Source of the DNA: an uncultured Bacteroidales bacterium
Lineage (GTDB): Bacteria > Bacteroidota > Bacteroidia > Bacteroidales > Paludibacteraceae
Reading direction: 5' to 3'
Length of the DNA: 64,000 bases
Assembly: GCA_903901975.1 (NCBI GenBank)
Contig: CAIUTB010000146.1
Coordinates: forward strand, 1 to 64,000
Shown here piece after piece: positions 37,642-47,425 of the stretch. Within the stretch, counting starts at the first letter, position 1; every line of letters starts with the position of its first letter. A program made the translations under genes and the position numbers. Under the pieces are notes generated by a model. The model made no database searches. It was not told where the DNA came from and was given only the letters and a program-made list of their open reading frames with translations.

Positions 37642-39453
37642 TTGAATATGCAGACAGAAAATAAGATTAGCACACTGAAAATGATGAATGGCAACGAAGC
37701 AGTTGCCAGAGGTGCCTTTGAAGCAGGCGTAAAAGTTGCTTCCGGTTTCCCGGGCACACCTTCCACCGAAGTAATGGATTATACCCAACAGCGTTACCCT
37801 GATATCTATTGTGAATGGTCGACGAATGAGAAAGTGGGTTTAGAAGTAGCCATTGGAGCTTCATTTGCAGGTTATCGCAGTCTGGCAGTAATGAAAACAG
37901 TGGGTTTACATGTGGCAGCCGATGCATTGGGTGGAGCTGCGGGCAGTCAGATAAACGGTGGTCTGGTATTGGTGGTTGGCGATGATGTAGGCCGTATTGC
38001 GGGCGATGACTATAATGATGTTCGCCATTATGGGAACATGTTCAATATCCCTGTATTGGAACCAAGTGACAGTCAGGAGGCCAAGGACCTTATGATTAGA
38101 GCATTCGAGATTAGCGAAGAATACAGTACTCCGGTTATTCTTAAAATTACATCAGTAATATGCAAAACAACCAGTGGAGTTGCCATTGATGAAAATTACA
38201 CTTACGAAGTAAAAAACAGAGTTAAATATCCCGTAAGTTTCAGTAAAGTTATCATGACCACCATGATGATGAATGCCAAAGGCTCGGAGCATCCTAAGCT
38301 AACCAAATGCTTTAATGATTTTCCGGCACATATGAAGCGCCTGGCATCTGACAGCAACGACTTCGATATTAATAAACTGGAATTGAAGGGTAAAAAAATC
38401 GGAGTAATTACAGCAGGAACTCCTTACTTTTACACAAAAGAAGTGTTACCCGATGCCTCGATTTTAAAACTAGGTATGGTTATGCCGCTTCCAGAAAAGT
38501 TGATTCGGGAATTGGCCGGACACGTGGAGAAACTCTATGTGATTGAAGATGGTCATGATATTATGGAAAAGAATATCAAGGATTTGGGAATTGCGGTCAT
38601 AGGAAAAGAATTATTCCCTAAATTCCCCGAAATGATGCGTTTTACTCCGGATATCATTGAGGAAAAACTCGTTCCCGACGCACCAAAAAGAATGCTTATG
38701 GAAGGTATTCCTTTCCGACTGCCGGTTAGTTGTGCCGGATGTTCGCACCTCTTCATATCACAAATACTACGCAAACATAAAATCAAAGCTTCGGCCGATG
38801 TTACCTGTGGTTTAATCGGGTGCTTTCCGCATATGGAATCCTATTCGCTGCAAAAATGTATGGGATCGAGCATTGCGCTGGCACATGGTTACAACGTGGC
38901 AACCGATCACAAAGAAAAATTTGTGGGTATGATAGGCGATGGTGGTTTTTGGGCAACCGGAATCAACGGACTGATGAATCTGATTTTCAACGACAGTCAG
39001 TCAACCACGATTATTGTCGACAATAGCTGTCTTGCAATGACCGGTGGTCAGCATGTTGCCTCCAGTGAGTTTGGGTTTAATTACAAACCGGAAAATAAAC
39101 TGGAAATTGCCAAAGTATGCGAAGCCATTGGGGTGAAAGATATTGTAACCGTGGATGCCTACGAATTTGAAAATCTCGAAAAAGCTATTCTGAATGCAGT
39201 AAAAGCGGATACTAATTCGGTGGTTATTGTAGAAAAACCCTGTGTAACCAAGTTTAAGCTGCCTAAAGGTCCGCTTTATTCTATTGATCAGGATCTTTGT
39301 ACGCAATGCCGGAAGTGTATCAATATCGGATGTTTAGCCATAGAGAGTAAAAAAGGCAAGGACGGAAAAGTTGAAATAGTTATTAACGAGGATCTTTGTG
39401 TAGGCTGTGGATTATGTTCTACAGCTTGTAAGTTTGACGCCATAAATTCATAA
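37642..39453 (+). CDS. iorA: Indolepyruvate ferredoxin oxidoreductase, alpha subunit
   Basis: GNEAVARGAFEAGVKVASGFPGTPSTEVM; TPP region MIGDGGFWATGINGLMNLIFN; two 4Fe-4S motifs CTQCRKCINIGCLA and CVGCGLCSTAC. Confidence 0.93.
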   Translation: MNMQTENKISTLKMMNGNEAVARGAFEAGVKVASGFPGTPSTEVMDYTQQRYPDIYCEWSTNEKVGLEVAIGASFAGYRSLAVMKTVGLHVAADALGGAAGSQINGGLVLVVGDDVGRIAGDDYNDVRHYGNMFNIPVLEPSDSQEAKDLMIRAFEISEEYSTPVILKITSVICKTTSGVAIDENYTYEVKNRVKYPVSFSKVIMTTMMMNAKGSEHPKLTKCFNDFPAHMKRLASDSNDFDINKLELKGKKIGVITAGTPYFYTKEVLPDASILKLGMVMPLPEKLIRELAGHVEKLYVIEDGHDIMEKNIKDLGIAVIGKELFPKFPEMMRFTPDIIEEKLVPDAPKRMLMEGIPFRLPVSCAGCSHLFISQILRKHKIKASADVTCGLIGCFPHMESYSLQKCMGSSIALAHGYNVATDHKEKFVGMIGDGGFWATGINGLMNLIFNDSQSTTIIVDNSCLAMTGGQHVASSEFGFNYKPENKLEIAKVCEAIGVKDIVTVDAYEFENLEKAILNAVKADTNSVVIVEKPCVTKFKLPKGPLYSIDQDLCTQCRKCINIGCLAIESKKGKDGKVEIVINEDLCVGCGLCSTACKFDAINS

Positions 39454-39455
39454 AA

Positions 39456-40067
39456 ATGCAGGATACAGGAAAAAATATTATCATAGCTGGTGTGGGAGGA
39501 CAAGGAATTCTCCTTTTCAGCAACCTCTTAAGCAAGTATTACATGAAACTTGGTTATGAGTTGAAAATATCGGATGTAATTGGGTTAGGACAACGTGGTG
39601 GAGGTGTCGAAAGTCATTTCCGCTATTCAACCAAGCCGGTGTTATCGCCTTTTATCAAATCGGGTGATGTGGATTACCTGTTGTCATTCGAGCAAACGGA
39701 AACACTGCGGTATTTGCATTGCCTGAAAGATGATGGCATTGTATTCTCAAGTACTTTTGAGTTATCCACTTCCAGCGTAAATACCAAACTGGAAAAAGAT
39801 ATGCCTGAATCTAAAACCGAATTGATAAAGCGATCGGGAAAGAAGACCTTTATTATTGATCCCGATGAATATAAAAGTGCGGATTTTGATATCAGCAAAA
39901 TGATGAATATCGTTATGCTTGCCATCTATGCCGAATTCAGAGGTTATGCGCATGAGGAGATGATTCAGATAGTAAAGGAAAATGTTCCTGAAAAGTTTGT
40001 TGCAGGAAATATAAAAGCATACGAAAAGGGAATTGAGATTGCCCAAGCCTGCCCCCCAACCCCCTAA
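39456..40067 (+). CDS. iorB: Indolepyruvate oxidoreductase, beta subunit
   Basis: NIIIAGVGGQGILLFSNLLS; DVIGLGQRGGGVESHFRY; 2 nt after iorA; C-terminal CPPTP encoded by the repeat. Confidence 0.92.
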   Translation: MQDTGKNIIIAGVGGQGILLFSNLLSKYYMKLGYELKISDVIGLGQRGGGVESHFRYSTKPVLSPFIKSGDVDYLLSFEQTETLRYLHCLKDDGIVFSSTFELSTSSVNTKLEKDMPESKTELIKRSGKKTFIIDPDEYKSADFDISKMMNIVMLAIYAEFRGYAHEEMIQIVKENVPEKFVAGNIKAYEKGIEIAQACPPTP

Positions 40068-40139
40068 AGGGGGAGTTGGAAAAGAACCCCCGACCCCTGA
40101 AGGGGAGTAAGAAAAGAACCCCCGACCCCTAAAGGGGAG
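40052..40139. repeat. Three tandem CCCC-AAA-GGGG arms after iorB
   Basis: CCCCCCAACCCCCTAAAGGGGG; CCCCCGACCCCTGAAGGGG; CCCCCGACCCCTAAAGGGG. Confidence 0.85.
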
Positions 40140-40181
40140 GAAGAGATAATACTATTGATAATTACAAACTGTATAGGTAAA

Positions 40182-40280
40182 ATGACCAAAAAGAAAAATA
40201 TTGGAGACGAAAGTGACTTAGTTCCCCTTCAGGGGCTAGGGGTTAGTTCCCCCTTCAGGGGGTTAGGGGGCCCTTCATGA
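40182..40280 (+). CDS. 32-codon leader-like ORF ending on the start of the following gene
   Basis: MTKKKNIGDESDLVPLQGLGVSSPFRGLGGPS*; its TGA overlaps the ATG at 40277 (ATGA). Resembles the repeat-encoded N-termini of nadA and the U32 gene. Confidence 0.4.
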   Translation: MTKKKNIGDESDLVPLQGLGVSSPFRGLGGPS

Positions 40281-41125
40281 ATTTACCTGAATCTGTAATA
40301 TTGCTGGATAGTTTAGGTGATGTACAACCCGATAATACCCGACCGATTCTTGTGTGTGCATCACATTGCGGTGACAATGGCACTTTTGCACGAAAGCTAA
40401 AAAACTGTCACGTAAAAGCTGTTTTTCTAAACAATGCCGGTATAGGCAAAAATCAGGCAGGTATCAGTGGGCTCTCACATTATCAGGCTGAGAATATTCT
40501 GGCTTGTGCTGTTGATCATAACAGTGCTGAAATTGGTATTTCGCGAGATACCTGGGAAAGTGGCATCATAAGTCATACTAATACCTTAGCCGAAAAAGCA
40601 GGTATCCAAACCGGCGATTCAGTGCAGGAGGCTGTTGCCAACATAATCAATCGGATTGATTTCTATTCTTCGACTCCAGAAAATAAGAATGTTGAGTCTA
40701 TTATTGATGAAAAGAAAGATAATAGCAGCAAGGTTGACCTGAAAAAACAAACTCAAACGCAAATAGATGGAGTGAGCATTACTGTAACAGACAGCATCAC
40801 TTTCTTAAACGAAAAAAATGCCGGCGATATTGTTGTATGTGGCTCGCATGGTGGTGTAAGTGCAGGACATTATGCTCAGAAACATCGCCTAAAAGCCGTG
40901 TTTTTTAACGATGCCGGTATCGGTAAAAATAATGCAGGCATAAAAAGTCTTGAATCGCTGAGTGATGCCGGGATTCTTGCCTGCACGGTGGACTGCATGA
41001 GTGCAGAGATTTTTAATGGCCTCGATGTGCTTGATAATGGCATTATTTCCGTTTGTAATCAACTGGCAAAGAGCAGAAACATCAACGTAAAAATGACGGT
41101 TAAAGAGGCCATTCAATATATTTAA
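40277..41125 (+). CDS. Internally duplicated protein of unknown family
   Basis: Two halves share V(C/G)xSHxG...KAVFxNxAGIGKNxAGIxxL...ILACxVDxxSAEI...GIIS..N.LA. Confidence 0.7.
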   Translation: MNLPESVILLDSLGDVQPDNTRPILVCASHCGDNGTFARKLKNCHVKAVFLNNAGIGKNQAGISGLSHYQAENILACAVDHNSAEIGISRDTWESGIISHTNTLAEKAGIQTGDSVQEAVANIINRIDFYSSTPENKNVESIIDEKKDNSSKVDLKKQTQTQIDGVSITVTDSITFLNEKNAGDIVVCGSHGGVSAGHYAQKHRLKAVFFNDAGIGKNNAGIKSLESLSDAGILACTVDCMSAEIFNGLDVLDNGIISVCNQLAKSRNINVKMTVKEAIQYI

Positions 41126-41691
41126 CCAGTAGTGTAATTGGGAAAAAAGTTGTATTAATTTCCCGGGGCTTCCGCCCCTAAAAACCCGACTTCCTTTTTG
41201 CCTCCGGAGAGTTTATTTATTTTGGTGTCGGCGATTTCCGCTTCGCTCCAATTGTCTTAACACAAAAAGGAAGCAAAAAACACCTCACCCGTCCTTCGGA
41301 CACCCTCTCCAAAGGGAGAGGGAAAGTGGAATAAGGTATTTGACTGCGCCCGCTTCACTCGAAAAACTTACGCTCAGTTGGCTGAAACCGTCCAAACTCG
41401 CTCCTTCGTCGCTCAAACAGGACAGTTTCTTGTGCCAACTTCACTTGTTTTTCGGTTCACCGGACGAGGTCACTCGTTAGCAAACTGTGTGCAATTCAAT
41501 ATCTTTTATCTTTTTATTGATAATATTTATCAAATGCACTAAGGTTAATATAATCTTTAGACTATACTGATGAACACAATTGTTTTAAAAAAATAGTTGA
41601 TTCAATGAACAATAATGGTTTAAAATGTATTGTATAATTTGGAATTTATTTTAAACGACAATTGTTGAACCACAAATAACCTCAAAAAAAT

Positions 41692-42057
41692 ATGGACGGA
41701 TACGAATCGAACAGACGGGATTTTCTGAAAAAGTTAGGGCTTATTGCCGGCGGTGCAGCACTTTCAGCTACTGGTGTAAATGGTGTTGCGGAGTTAATTG
41801 CCGAGAAAAAGGATAGTTTTACGCTTACGAAGGAGCAGCGTGTGTTTGCCAAAAAGTATGAGAAATGGCTGAAAGAATTTCATGCTATGGCTAAGTTTCA
41901 GGTGACAGACCGTGACCATATTGAAAATAACAAGAAACTGGTAGCACTATCTGAAGAAGCTAAAGTATGGCAAAAGGAGTTGATAGAACACATGAAGGAT
42001 GAGAATTTTGCCCGGTATTTTATGGTGCTGACTGAGAAGGTAACCAAAACCATCTAA
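41692..42057 (+). CDS. Small protein with twin-arginine signal
   Basis: NRRDFLKKLGLIAGGAALSATGVNG Tat-like N-terminus; 121 aa. Confidence 0.7.
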   Translation: MDGYESNRRDFLKKLGLIAGGAALSATGVNGVAELIAEKKDSFTLTKEQRVFAKKYEKWLKEFHAMAKFQVTDRDHIENNKKLVALSEEAKVWQKELIEHMKDENFARYFMVLTEKVTKTI

Positions 42058-42097
42058 ATCATTTACAATTGTTTCATTTACAATTTACAATTTAATT

Positions 42098-42136
42098 AAA
42101 AAAACCCTGATTTCGAGTTGGAAATCAGGGTTTTTT
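42098..42136. terminator. Bidirectional terminator between convergent genes
   Basis: AAAAACCCTGATTTC-GAGTTG-GAAATCAGGGTTTTTT. Confidence 0.88.
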
Positions 42137-42168
42137 AATGGTAATTGGTAAATAATCAAATGCAAATT

Positions 42169-43179
42169 TTACTTGATATCGCCTTCGGCAATCAGGTATT
42201 CAGCTATCTGAACTGCATTCAGGGCAGCACCTTTTTTGATTTGATCGCTTACACACCAGAAAGTAAGTCCGTTAGGGTTTGAAATGTCTTTGCGGAGACG
42301 GCCTACGTGTACAGGATCTTTTCCTGAAAGGAACAAGGGCATTGGGTATTTCTTTTCAGCCGGATTGTCAATCATTTCCACACCCGGAGCAACTGCAAAA
42401 GCAGCGCGAGCTTCTTCCACGCTTACCGGACGTTCAGTTTCGAGCCAAATGCTTTCGGAGTGAGCGCGGAGTGCCGGAACACGAACACACATGGCACTTA
42501 CTTCCACATCGGAATGCATGATTTTGCGCGTTTCGTGGTACATTTTCATTTCTTCCTTGGTATAACCATTGTCGGTAAATACATCCACCTGCGGAATCAG
42601 GTTATAAGCCAGCTGATAAGCAAATTTGCTTACTGTTACTTCTTCGCTTGCCAATACTTGTTTGTATTGCAATTCCAGTTCGTCCATAGCTGCAGCACCG
42701 GCACCCGAAGCTGCCTGATAAGTTGATACGTGAACACGTTTGATATGCGACAGATTTTCAATGGCTTTCAATGCTACAACCATTTGAATGGTGGTACAGT
42801 TTGGATTGGCAATTATGCCACGTGGACGATCTTTGGCATCGGCTGCATTTACTTCAGGCACGACCAACGGAATATCCGTATCCATGCGGAAAGCTGATGA
42901 ATTATCAATCATTACAGCGCCAAATTTGGTAATATCTTCGGCAAATTCTTTGGATATACTTGCACCTGCAGAGGTGAATACTAAATCGAAGGGTTTAAAA
43001 TCGTCGCCGTGTTTAAGCTCTTTCACGGTGAGTTTTTCAGCTTTGAACTCATATACACTACCCGCACTGCGACTCGAACCAAAAAGGCTCAGCTCTGTCA
43101 ATGGGAAATTGCGTTCGGCCAACACACGCAAAAATTCCTGGCCTACGGCGCCACTGGCACCTACAATTGCTACTCTCAT
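42169..43179 (-). CDS. asd: Aspartate-semialdehyde dehydrogenase
   Basis: [54 protein letters not shown]-track extension [13 protein letters not shown] is repeat-derived. Confidence 0.94.
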   Translation of the reverse strand: MRVAIVGASGAVGQEFLRVLAERNFPLTELSLFGSSRSAGSVYEFKAEKLTVKELKHGDDFKPFDLVFTSAGASISKEFAEDITKFGAVMIDNSSAFRMDTDIPLVVPEVNAADAKDRPRGIIANPNCTTIQMVVALKAIENLSHIKRVHVSTYQAASGAGAAAMDELELQYKQVLASEEVTVSKFAYQLAYNLIPQVDVFTDNGYTKEEMKMYHETRKIMHSDVEVSAMCVRVPALRAHSESIWLETERPVSVEEARAAFAVAPGVEMIDNPAEKKYPMPLFLSGKDPVHVGRLRKDISNPNGLTFWCVSDQIKKGAALNAVQIAEYLIAEGDIK

Positions 43180-43192
43180 TGTTTTAAAAAAT

Positions 43193-43360
43193 GACCCCCG
43201 ACCCCTAAAGGGGAGCAAGAGTGAGGTTTAAAAAAATTATTGTTGGTAAAAAGTATTTTTTTGAAAAAGCAATAACTATGTTAATGGTTTTCTCAAAAAT
43301 TTCATATATTTGTACTCAAATATTAGATTCTCCCATTATTCCCCTTTAGGGGTTAGGGGT
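43193..43360. repeat. Paired inverted CCCC/GGGG arms between asd and the LTD gene
   Basis: GACCCCCGACCCCTAAAGGGG ... TTCCCCTTTAGGGGTTAGGGGT. Confidence 0.8.
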
Positions 43361-43410
43361 AACCAAATTGACTGCAAAAGTAATTCATTTTTATATATTT
43401 AGCAACGACT

Positions 43411-45195
43411 ATGAAGAAATCAGGTTTGATTTTAATGATTTACCTGCCATTTTTTTGTTTCGGACAGGTGAATGAAAGTTTTCTGGATGGAAACTTTATA
43501 AATAACCCAATTTGGACAGGTACAACGGCGAATTTTACAGTGAATACCGCTTTACAGCTACAGTCAAAAGCTACAACGGCTTCGACCTCCTATTTGTTTA
43601 CAGCATCCGAAGCTTTTGACGATGCAGTTTGGGAATGTTGGGTAAAAATTAATTATAATCCTTCGTCGGCAAATTATACGGCGCTGTATATTGCTTCCGA
43701 TACTGATGATTTAAGCCTGGGCTGTTACGGATACTTTGTCAAAATTGGTGATACGCAGGACGATGTTTCACTCTGGCTTCAGGAAGGAACAAAGAAAACC
43801 AAAATTATTGACGGAACAGATAAACGAACCGACCGTAGTCCGTGTGAACTGAAAATAAAAGTTATCCGTGATGCTCAGGGTAATTTCAAATTATACTGCA
43901 AGTTGGCTACAGATATAGATTATGTGTTGGAAGGAGCAGTACAGAATACTATAGTAAAAAAGAGCAGTTATGTTGGATTACTGTATGTCAACTCCTCGAC
44001 CACCGGTTCTGATTATTATTTTGACGATATTCTTGTTACAGGTACTAAAGCTCCCGATCGGGATGCTCCGTTATGGTCTTCATTCAGCTTAGTTCAACCC
44101 AATCAATTGAATCTTGGATTTTCGGAAGCAATGGATTATTCAAAGGCTGCTTTTAGTCTCGACCAGGGAATCGGAAGCCCGACTTCACAAGCTATTTCAA
44201 CCGACTTGAAGTCGATAGTTCTGAATTTCGGTACTGATTTTGAACTTGGAAAGTTATATAATCTGCAGCTTTCGGGACTTACAGATTTAGCCGGAAATAA
44301 GTTAGATGAAACCACGCGTACCATAGGGATTTCTGAACCTGTTGAGCAAGGTGATTTGATTTTCAACGAGGTTATGTTTGAGAATCCGGATAGCTCGGCA
44401 GAGTATATTGAGATTTACAATAAGTCGGATAAACTGCTTGATGTATCAGGTTTGGTGTTTACAAACCGAAAAACAGATGGCAGCTTGAATACAGGGAATA
44501 AAATTCCGGATAAAACCCAATTATTGCCGAAAAGCTATCTCGCCATGACTTCTGATGCAGAAACAGTGCGAAAATACCACAATTGCCCACCCGAAAGCAC
44601 TATAATCAGCACCGAATGGAGTACGTTGAACAATGAAAGTACCACACTCGTGCTTTGTAATGCCACGAAAGATACTATTTATGACGAGTTGACTTACAAT
44701 ACGAACTGGCATCACGCACTTGTGAAGAATCCGAAAGGTGTTGCTTTGGAGCGCATTAACCCAAATTTACCCACACAGGATAAGAATTCCTGGCATTCGG
44801 CCGCCTCAGAAGTAAACTACGGAACGCCGGGCTATAAAAATTCTCAATTCAGGGAAATAGATGTTGTGGCTAAAGATCCGAAATTTGTTTGGACAGACCC
44901 CGAAGCCTTTTCACCCGATAATGATGGAGTGGACGATATCTGTTTTATCCGCTACCATACAGATACAAACGGATATGTGGCTAATGCTATTATTTTCAAT
45001 GCAGTAGGCCTTAAAGTGTATCAGTTAGCAGCCAATGTTTTATTGGCAAATGATGGGTTTTTGACCTGGGATGGAAAAACAGACCCAGGAAAGAATGCTA
45101 ATGTGGGTGTGTATGTGCTTTATTTTGAAATGTTTAATCCGCAAACAGGCTCCCGAAAACAGCAAAAACTTCCAATTGTGGTATCTTCCCGATAA
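43411..45195 (+). CDS. Secreted lamin-tail-domain (LTD) protein with a gliding-motility/T9SS-type C-terminal region
   Basis: Signal peptide; LIFNEVMFENPDSSAEYIEIYNKSDKLLDVSG; AFSPDNDGVDDICFIRY...WDGKTDPGKNANVGVYVLYFE. Confidence 0.82.
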   Translation: MKKSGLILMIYLPFFCFGQVNESFLDGNFINNPIWTGTTANFTVNTALQLQSKATTASTSYLFTASEAFDDAVWECWVKINYNPSSANYTALYIASDTDDLSLGCYGYFVKIGDTQDDVSLWLQEGTKKTKIIDGTDKRTDRSPCELKIKVIRDAQGNFKLYCKLATDIDYVLEGAVQNTIVKKSSYVGLLYVNSSTTGSDYYFDDILVTGTKAPDRDAPLWSSFSLVQPNQLNLGFSEAMDYSKAAFSLDQGIGSPTSQAISTDLKSIVLNFGTDFELGKLYNLQLSGLTDLAGNKLDETTRTIGISEPVEQGDLIFNEVMFENPDSSAEYIEIYNKSDKLLDVSGLVFTNRKTDGSLNTGNKIPDKTQLLPKSYLAMTSDAETVRKYHNCPPESTIISTEWSTLNNESTTLVLCNATKDTIYDELTYNTNWHHALVKNPKGVALERINPNLPTQDKNSWHSAASEVNYGTPGYKNSQFREIDVVAKDPKFVWTDPEAFSPDNDGVDDICFIRYHTDTNGYVANAIIFNAVGLKVYQLAANVLLANDGFLTWDGKTDPGKNANVGVYVLYFEMFNPQTGSRKQQKLPIVVSSR

Positions 45196-45358
45196 TTTTG
45201 AATTATTAACACGCTATTTTTCAACAAATCAGCTATCTTTGCAACGTTTTTTTGAATTTCTAGTTCAATCCTAAGGTCAAAGGGGAATTTTAGTAGTAAT
45301 TCAGCAATCTGAAATTGTAATTTAATTTCCCATTAGGGGTTAGGACTTTTTAAAATAT

Positions 45359-45943
45359 ATGGATAAAGTTAGTTATGCGTTGGGTTTAAGTTTGGGAAAT
45401 AACCTGTTAAGCAGTGGAGTTACAGCATTAAATTATGCTAAGTTTGCAAAAGGAATTCAGGATGTGATGGAACAAAAAGCTCCTGAAATAAGTTATGAGG
45501 ATGCTCAAACTGTAATCAACGATTTTTTTCAGGAATTGCAATCCAAAGTAGGTGAAATAGCCCTGAGTCATGGAAAAGCTTTTTTAGCCGAAAATGCCAA
45601 ACGCTCTGAAGTGCTTACACTTGCAAGTGGTTTACAATACGAAGTAATTACCGAAGGAGCAGGGGTAAAACCAAAAGCTTCGGACTCAGTAAAAGTACAT
45701 TATCACGGTTCGTTACTCGACGGAACGGTATTCGACAGTTCAGTCAGTCGCGGTGAGCCTGCCACATTTGGTGTAACTCAGGTTATCAGTGGTTGGGTTG
45801 AAGCTTTGCAATTGATGCCGGTAGGTTCGAAATGGAGATTATTTATTCCTTCCGAACTGGCTTATGGTGCTCAGGGTGCTGGTCAGTCTATCGTACCACA
45901 TTCGACTTTGATATTTGAAGTAGAATTATTGGAGATCGTTTAG
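45359..45943 (+). CDS. FKBP-type peptidyl-prolyl isomerase
   Basis: VKVHYHGSLLDGTVFDSSVSRGEPATFGVTQVISGWVEALQLMPVGSKWRLFIPSELAYG. Confidence 0.95.
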   Translation: MDKVSYALGLSLGNNLLSSGVTALNYAKFAKGIQDVMEQKAPEISYEDAQTVINDFFQELQSKVGEIALSHGKAFLAENAKRSEVLTLASGLQYEVITEGAGVKPKASDSVKVHYHGSLLDGTVFDSSVSRGEPATFGVTQVISGWVEALQLMPVGSKWRLFIPSELAYGAQGAGQSIVPHSTLIFEVELLEIV

Positions 45944-46013
45944 TTTATAATAAACGGTAAGCAGTAATCGGTAAACAGTAAGTAAAAATTTAAAAAATCA
46001 ATTATACAAAACA

Positions 46014-46826
46014 ATGAAAAAGACAATTTTAATTCTTGCAGCTGTGGGCATGGTGTTTGCTTCGGCTGATGCACAGTTATTTAAAGCTAAAGCAAAAAAA
46101 GCAGATGTTGTAATAGCACCTGTAAAAGTGTTTAACAATGATGTTGATTCTATGAGTTATGCTTTGGGGATTAATGTTGGAACAGATTTTGCCAAAAATC
46201 TGAAAGGCATTCCCGGTGGAAAATCAACGATAGATCTGATCATTAAAGGTTTTACTACTGCAATGAAAGGCGATTCAGCTTTAATGAAACCAGAAGTAGC
46301 AACTGAAATCTTTAAAAACTACATTTCTAAAGCTCAGGCTAAAGATGTAGAACTGAAAAAGGGAGCAGGCGAAAAATTCTTAGCTGAAAACAAAACAAAA
46401 GCGGGTGTAACTACTACAGCAAGCGGATTGCAATATCAGGTTCTGGTGCCTAAAGATGGTCCTAAACCAGCAGCAACTGATACAGTAAAAGTACATTATA
46501 CCGGAACTTTGCTTGATGGCACAAAATTTGATAGCTCTGTTGATCGTGGCGAGCCGGTTTCATTCCCATTAAATCAGGTAATAAAAGGCTGGACTGAAGG
46601 CGTTCAATTGATGTCAGTTGGTTCTAAGTATAAATTCTTTATTCCTTACGACTTGGGTTATGGTACACAAGCACCTCAGGGTAGTCCGATTCCGGCTTAT
46701 GCAACCCTTATTTTCGAAGTTGAATTATTGGATATCAAACCACTAAAACAAATTACTCCAAAAGTTGAAGTGAAAGAAGTAGTCCAACCGAAAGCAAAAA
46801 AAGGCTCTAAAAAATCAAAGAAATAA
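46014..46826 (+). CDS. FKBP-type peptidyl-prolyl isomerase, secreted
   Basis: Signal peptide; VKVHYTGTLLDGTKFDSSVDRGEPVSFPLNQVIKGWTEGVQLM; Lys-rich C-terminus. Confidence 0.94.
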   Translation: MKKTILILAAVGMVFASADAQLFKAKAKKADVVIAPVKVFNNDVDSMSYALGINVGTDFAKNLKGIPGGKSTIDLIIKGFTTAMKGDSALMKPEVATEIFKNYISKAQAKDVELKKGAGEKFLAENKTKAGVTTTASGLQYQVLVPKDGPKPAATDTVKVHYTGTLLDGTKFDSSVDRGEPVSFPLNQVIKGWTEGVQLMSVGSKYKFFIPYDLGYGTQAPQGSPIPAYATLIFEVELLDIKPLKQITPKVEVKEVVQPKAKKGSKKSKK

Positions 46827-46870
46827 TTTCATTACAAGAAAAAAATAGAAATTTATAAATTGAAAATCAA

Positions 46871-47395
46871 ATGAAAAAACAAAGTATTTTCTCGTTGGTA
46901 GCATTGGTTGCCATTTTTATGCTTGCCTCGTGCAACAAATACGAAGCAAAAACAGCTACTCTGAAAACTCAGAATGACAGTTTGAACTACACACTTGGTT
47001 TAGCCAATGGTGATGGTATCAAAAACTATTACATGAAAACCGATTCGTCAAGCAAACCAATCATCGCCCTAATGAAAGCGTTGGATAAAGCTTACTCAAC
47101 CGGAGCCAACAAAGGTGAAATGTACAAATTGGGTCTTGAAATCGGAAACTCATTGAAACAACAAAAAGCCAAAGGCTTAATGGGTGACTCAACCCTTAAA
47201 TTCAATGAAAAATTGGTAAAACAAGGATTGGTAAACGCATTGAATGGTTATGACAAAGGAATGACAGCAAAACAGGCTCAGGAATTTATTCAGAAAACCA
47301 TGATGAAAATTCAACAACAAAAAATGCCAATGCCTCAACAACAAGATCCGGCTCAATCTTCAGCTCCACAACAAGCACCACAACCAGTTAGATAA
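46871..47395 (+). CDS. Lipoprotein with FKBP-type N-terminal domain but no catalytic domain
   Basis: FMLASCNK lipobox; DSLNYTLGLANGDGIKNYYMK homologous to the N-terminus of the next gene; ends in a Gln/Pro-rich tail. Confidence 0.85.
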   Translation: MKKQSIFSLVALVAIFMLASCNKYEAKTATLKTQNDSLNYTLGLANGDGIKNYYMKTDSSSKPIIALMKALDKAYSTGANKGEMYKLGLEIGNSLKQQKAKGLMGDSTLKFNEKLVKQGLVNALNGYDKGMTAKQAQEFIQKTMMKIQQQKMPMPQQQDPAQSSAPQQAPQPVR

Positions 47396-47425
47396 TAGTT
47401 CAACTAATTTATAATAAACAGAAAA

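Noticed and set aside
40052-40139. Tandem repeat after iorB considered as CRISPR
   Set aside because: Only three units, spacers ~10 bp and near-identical; these are clustered CCCC/GGGG arms.
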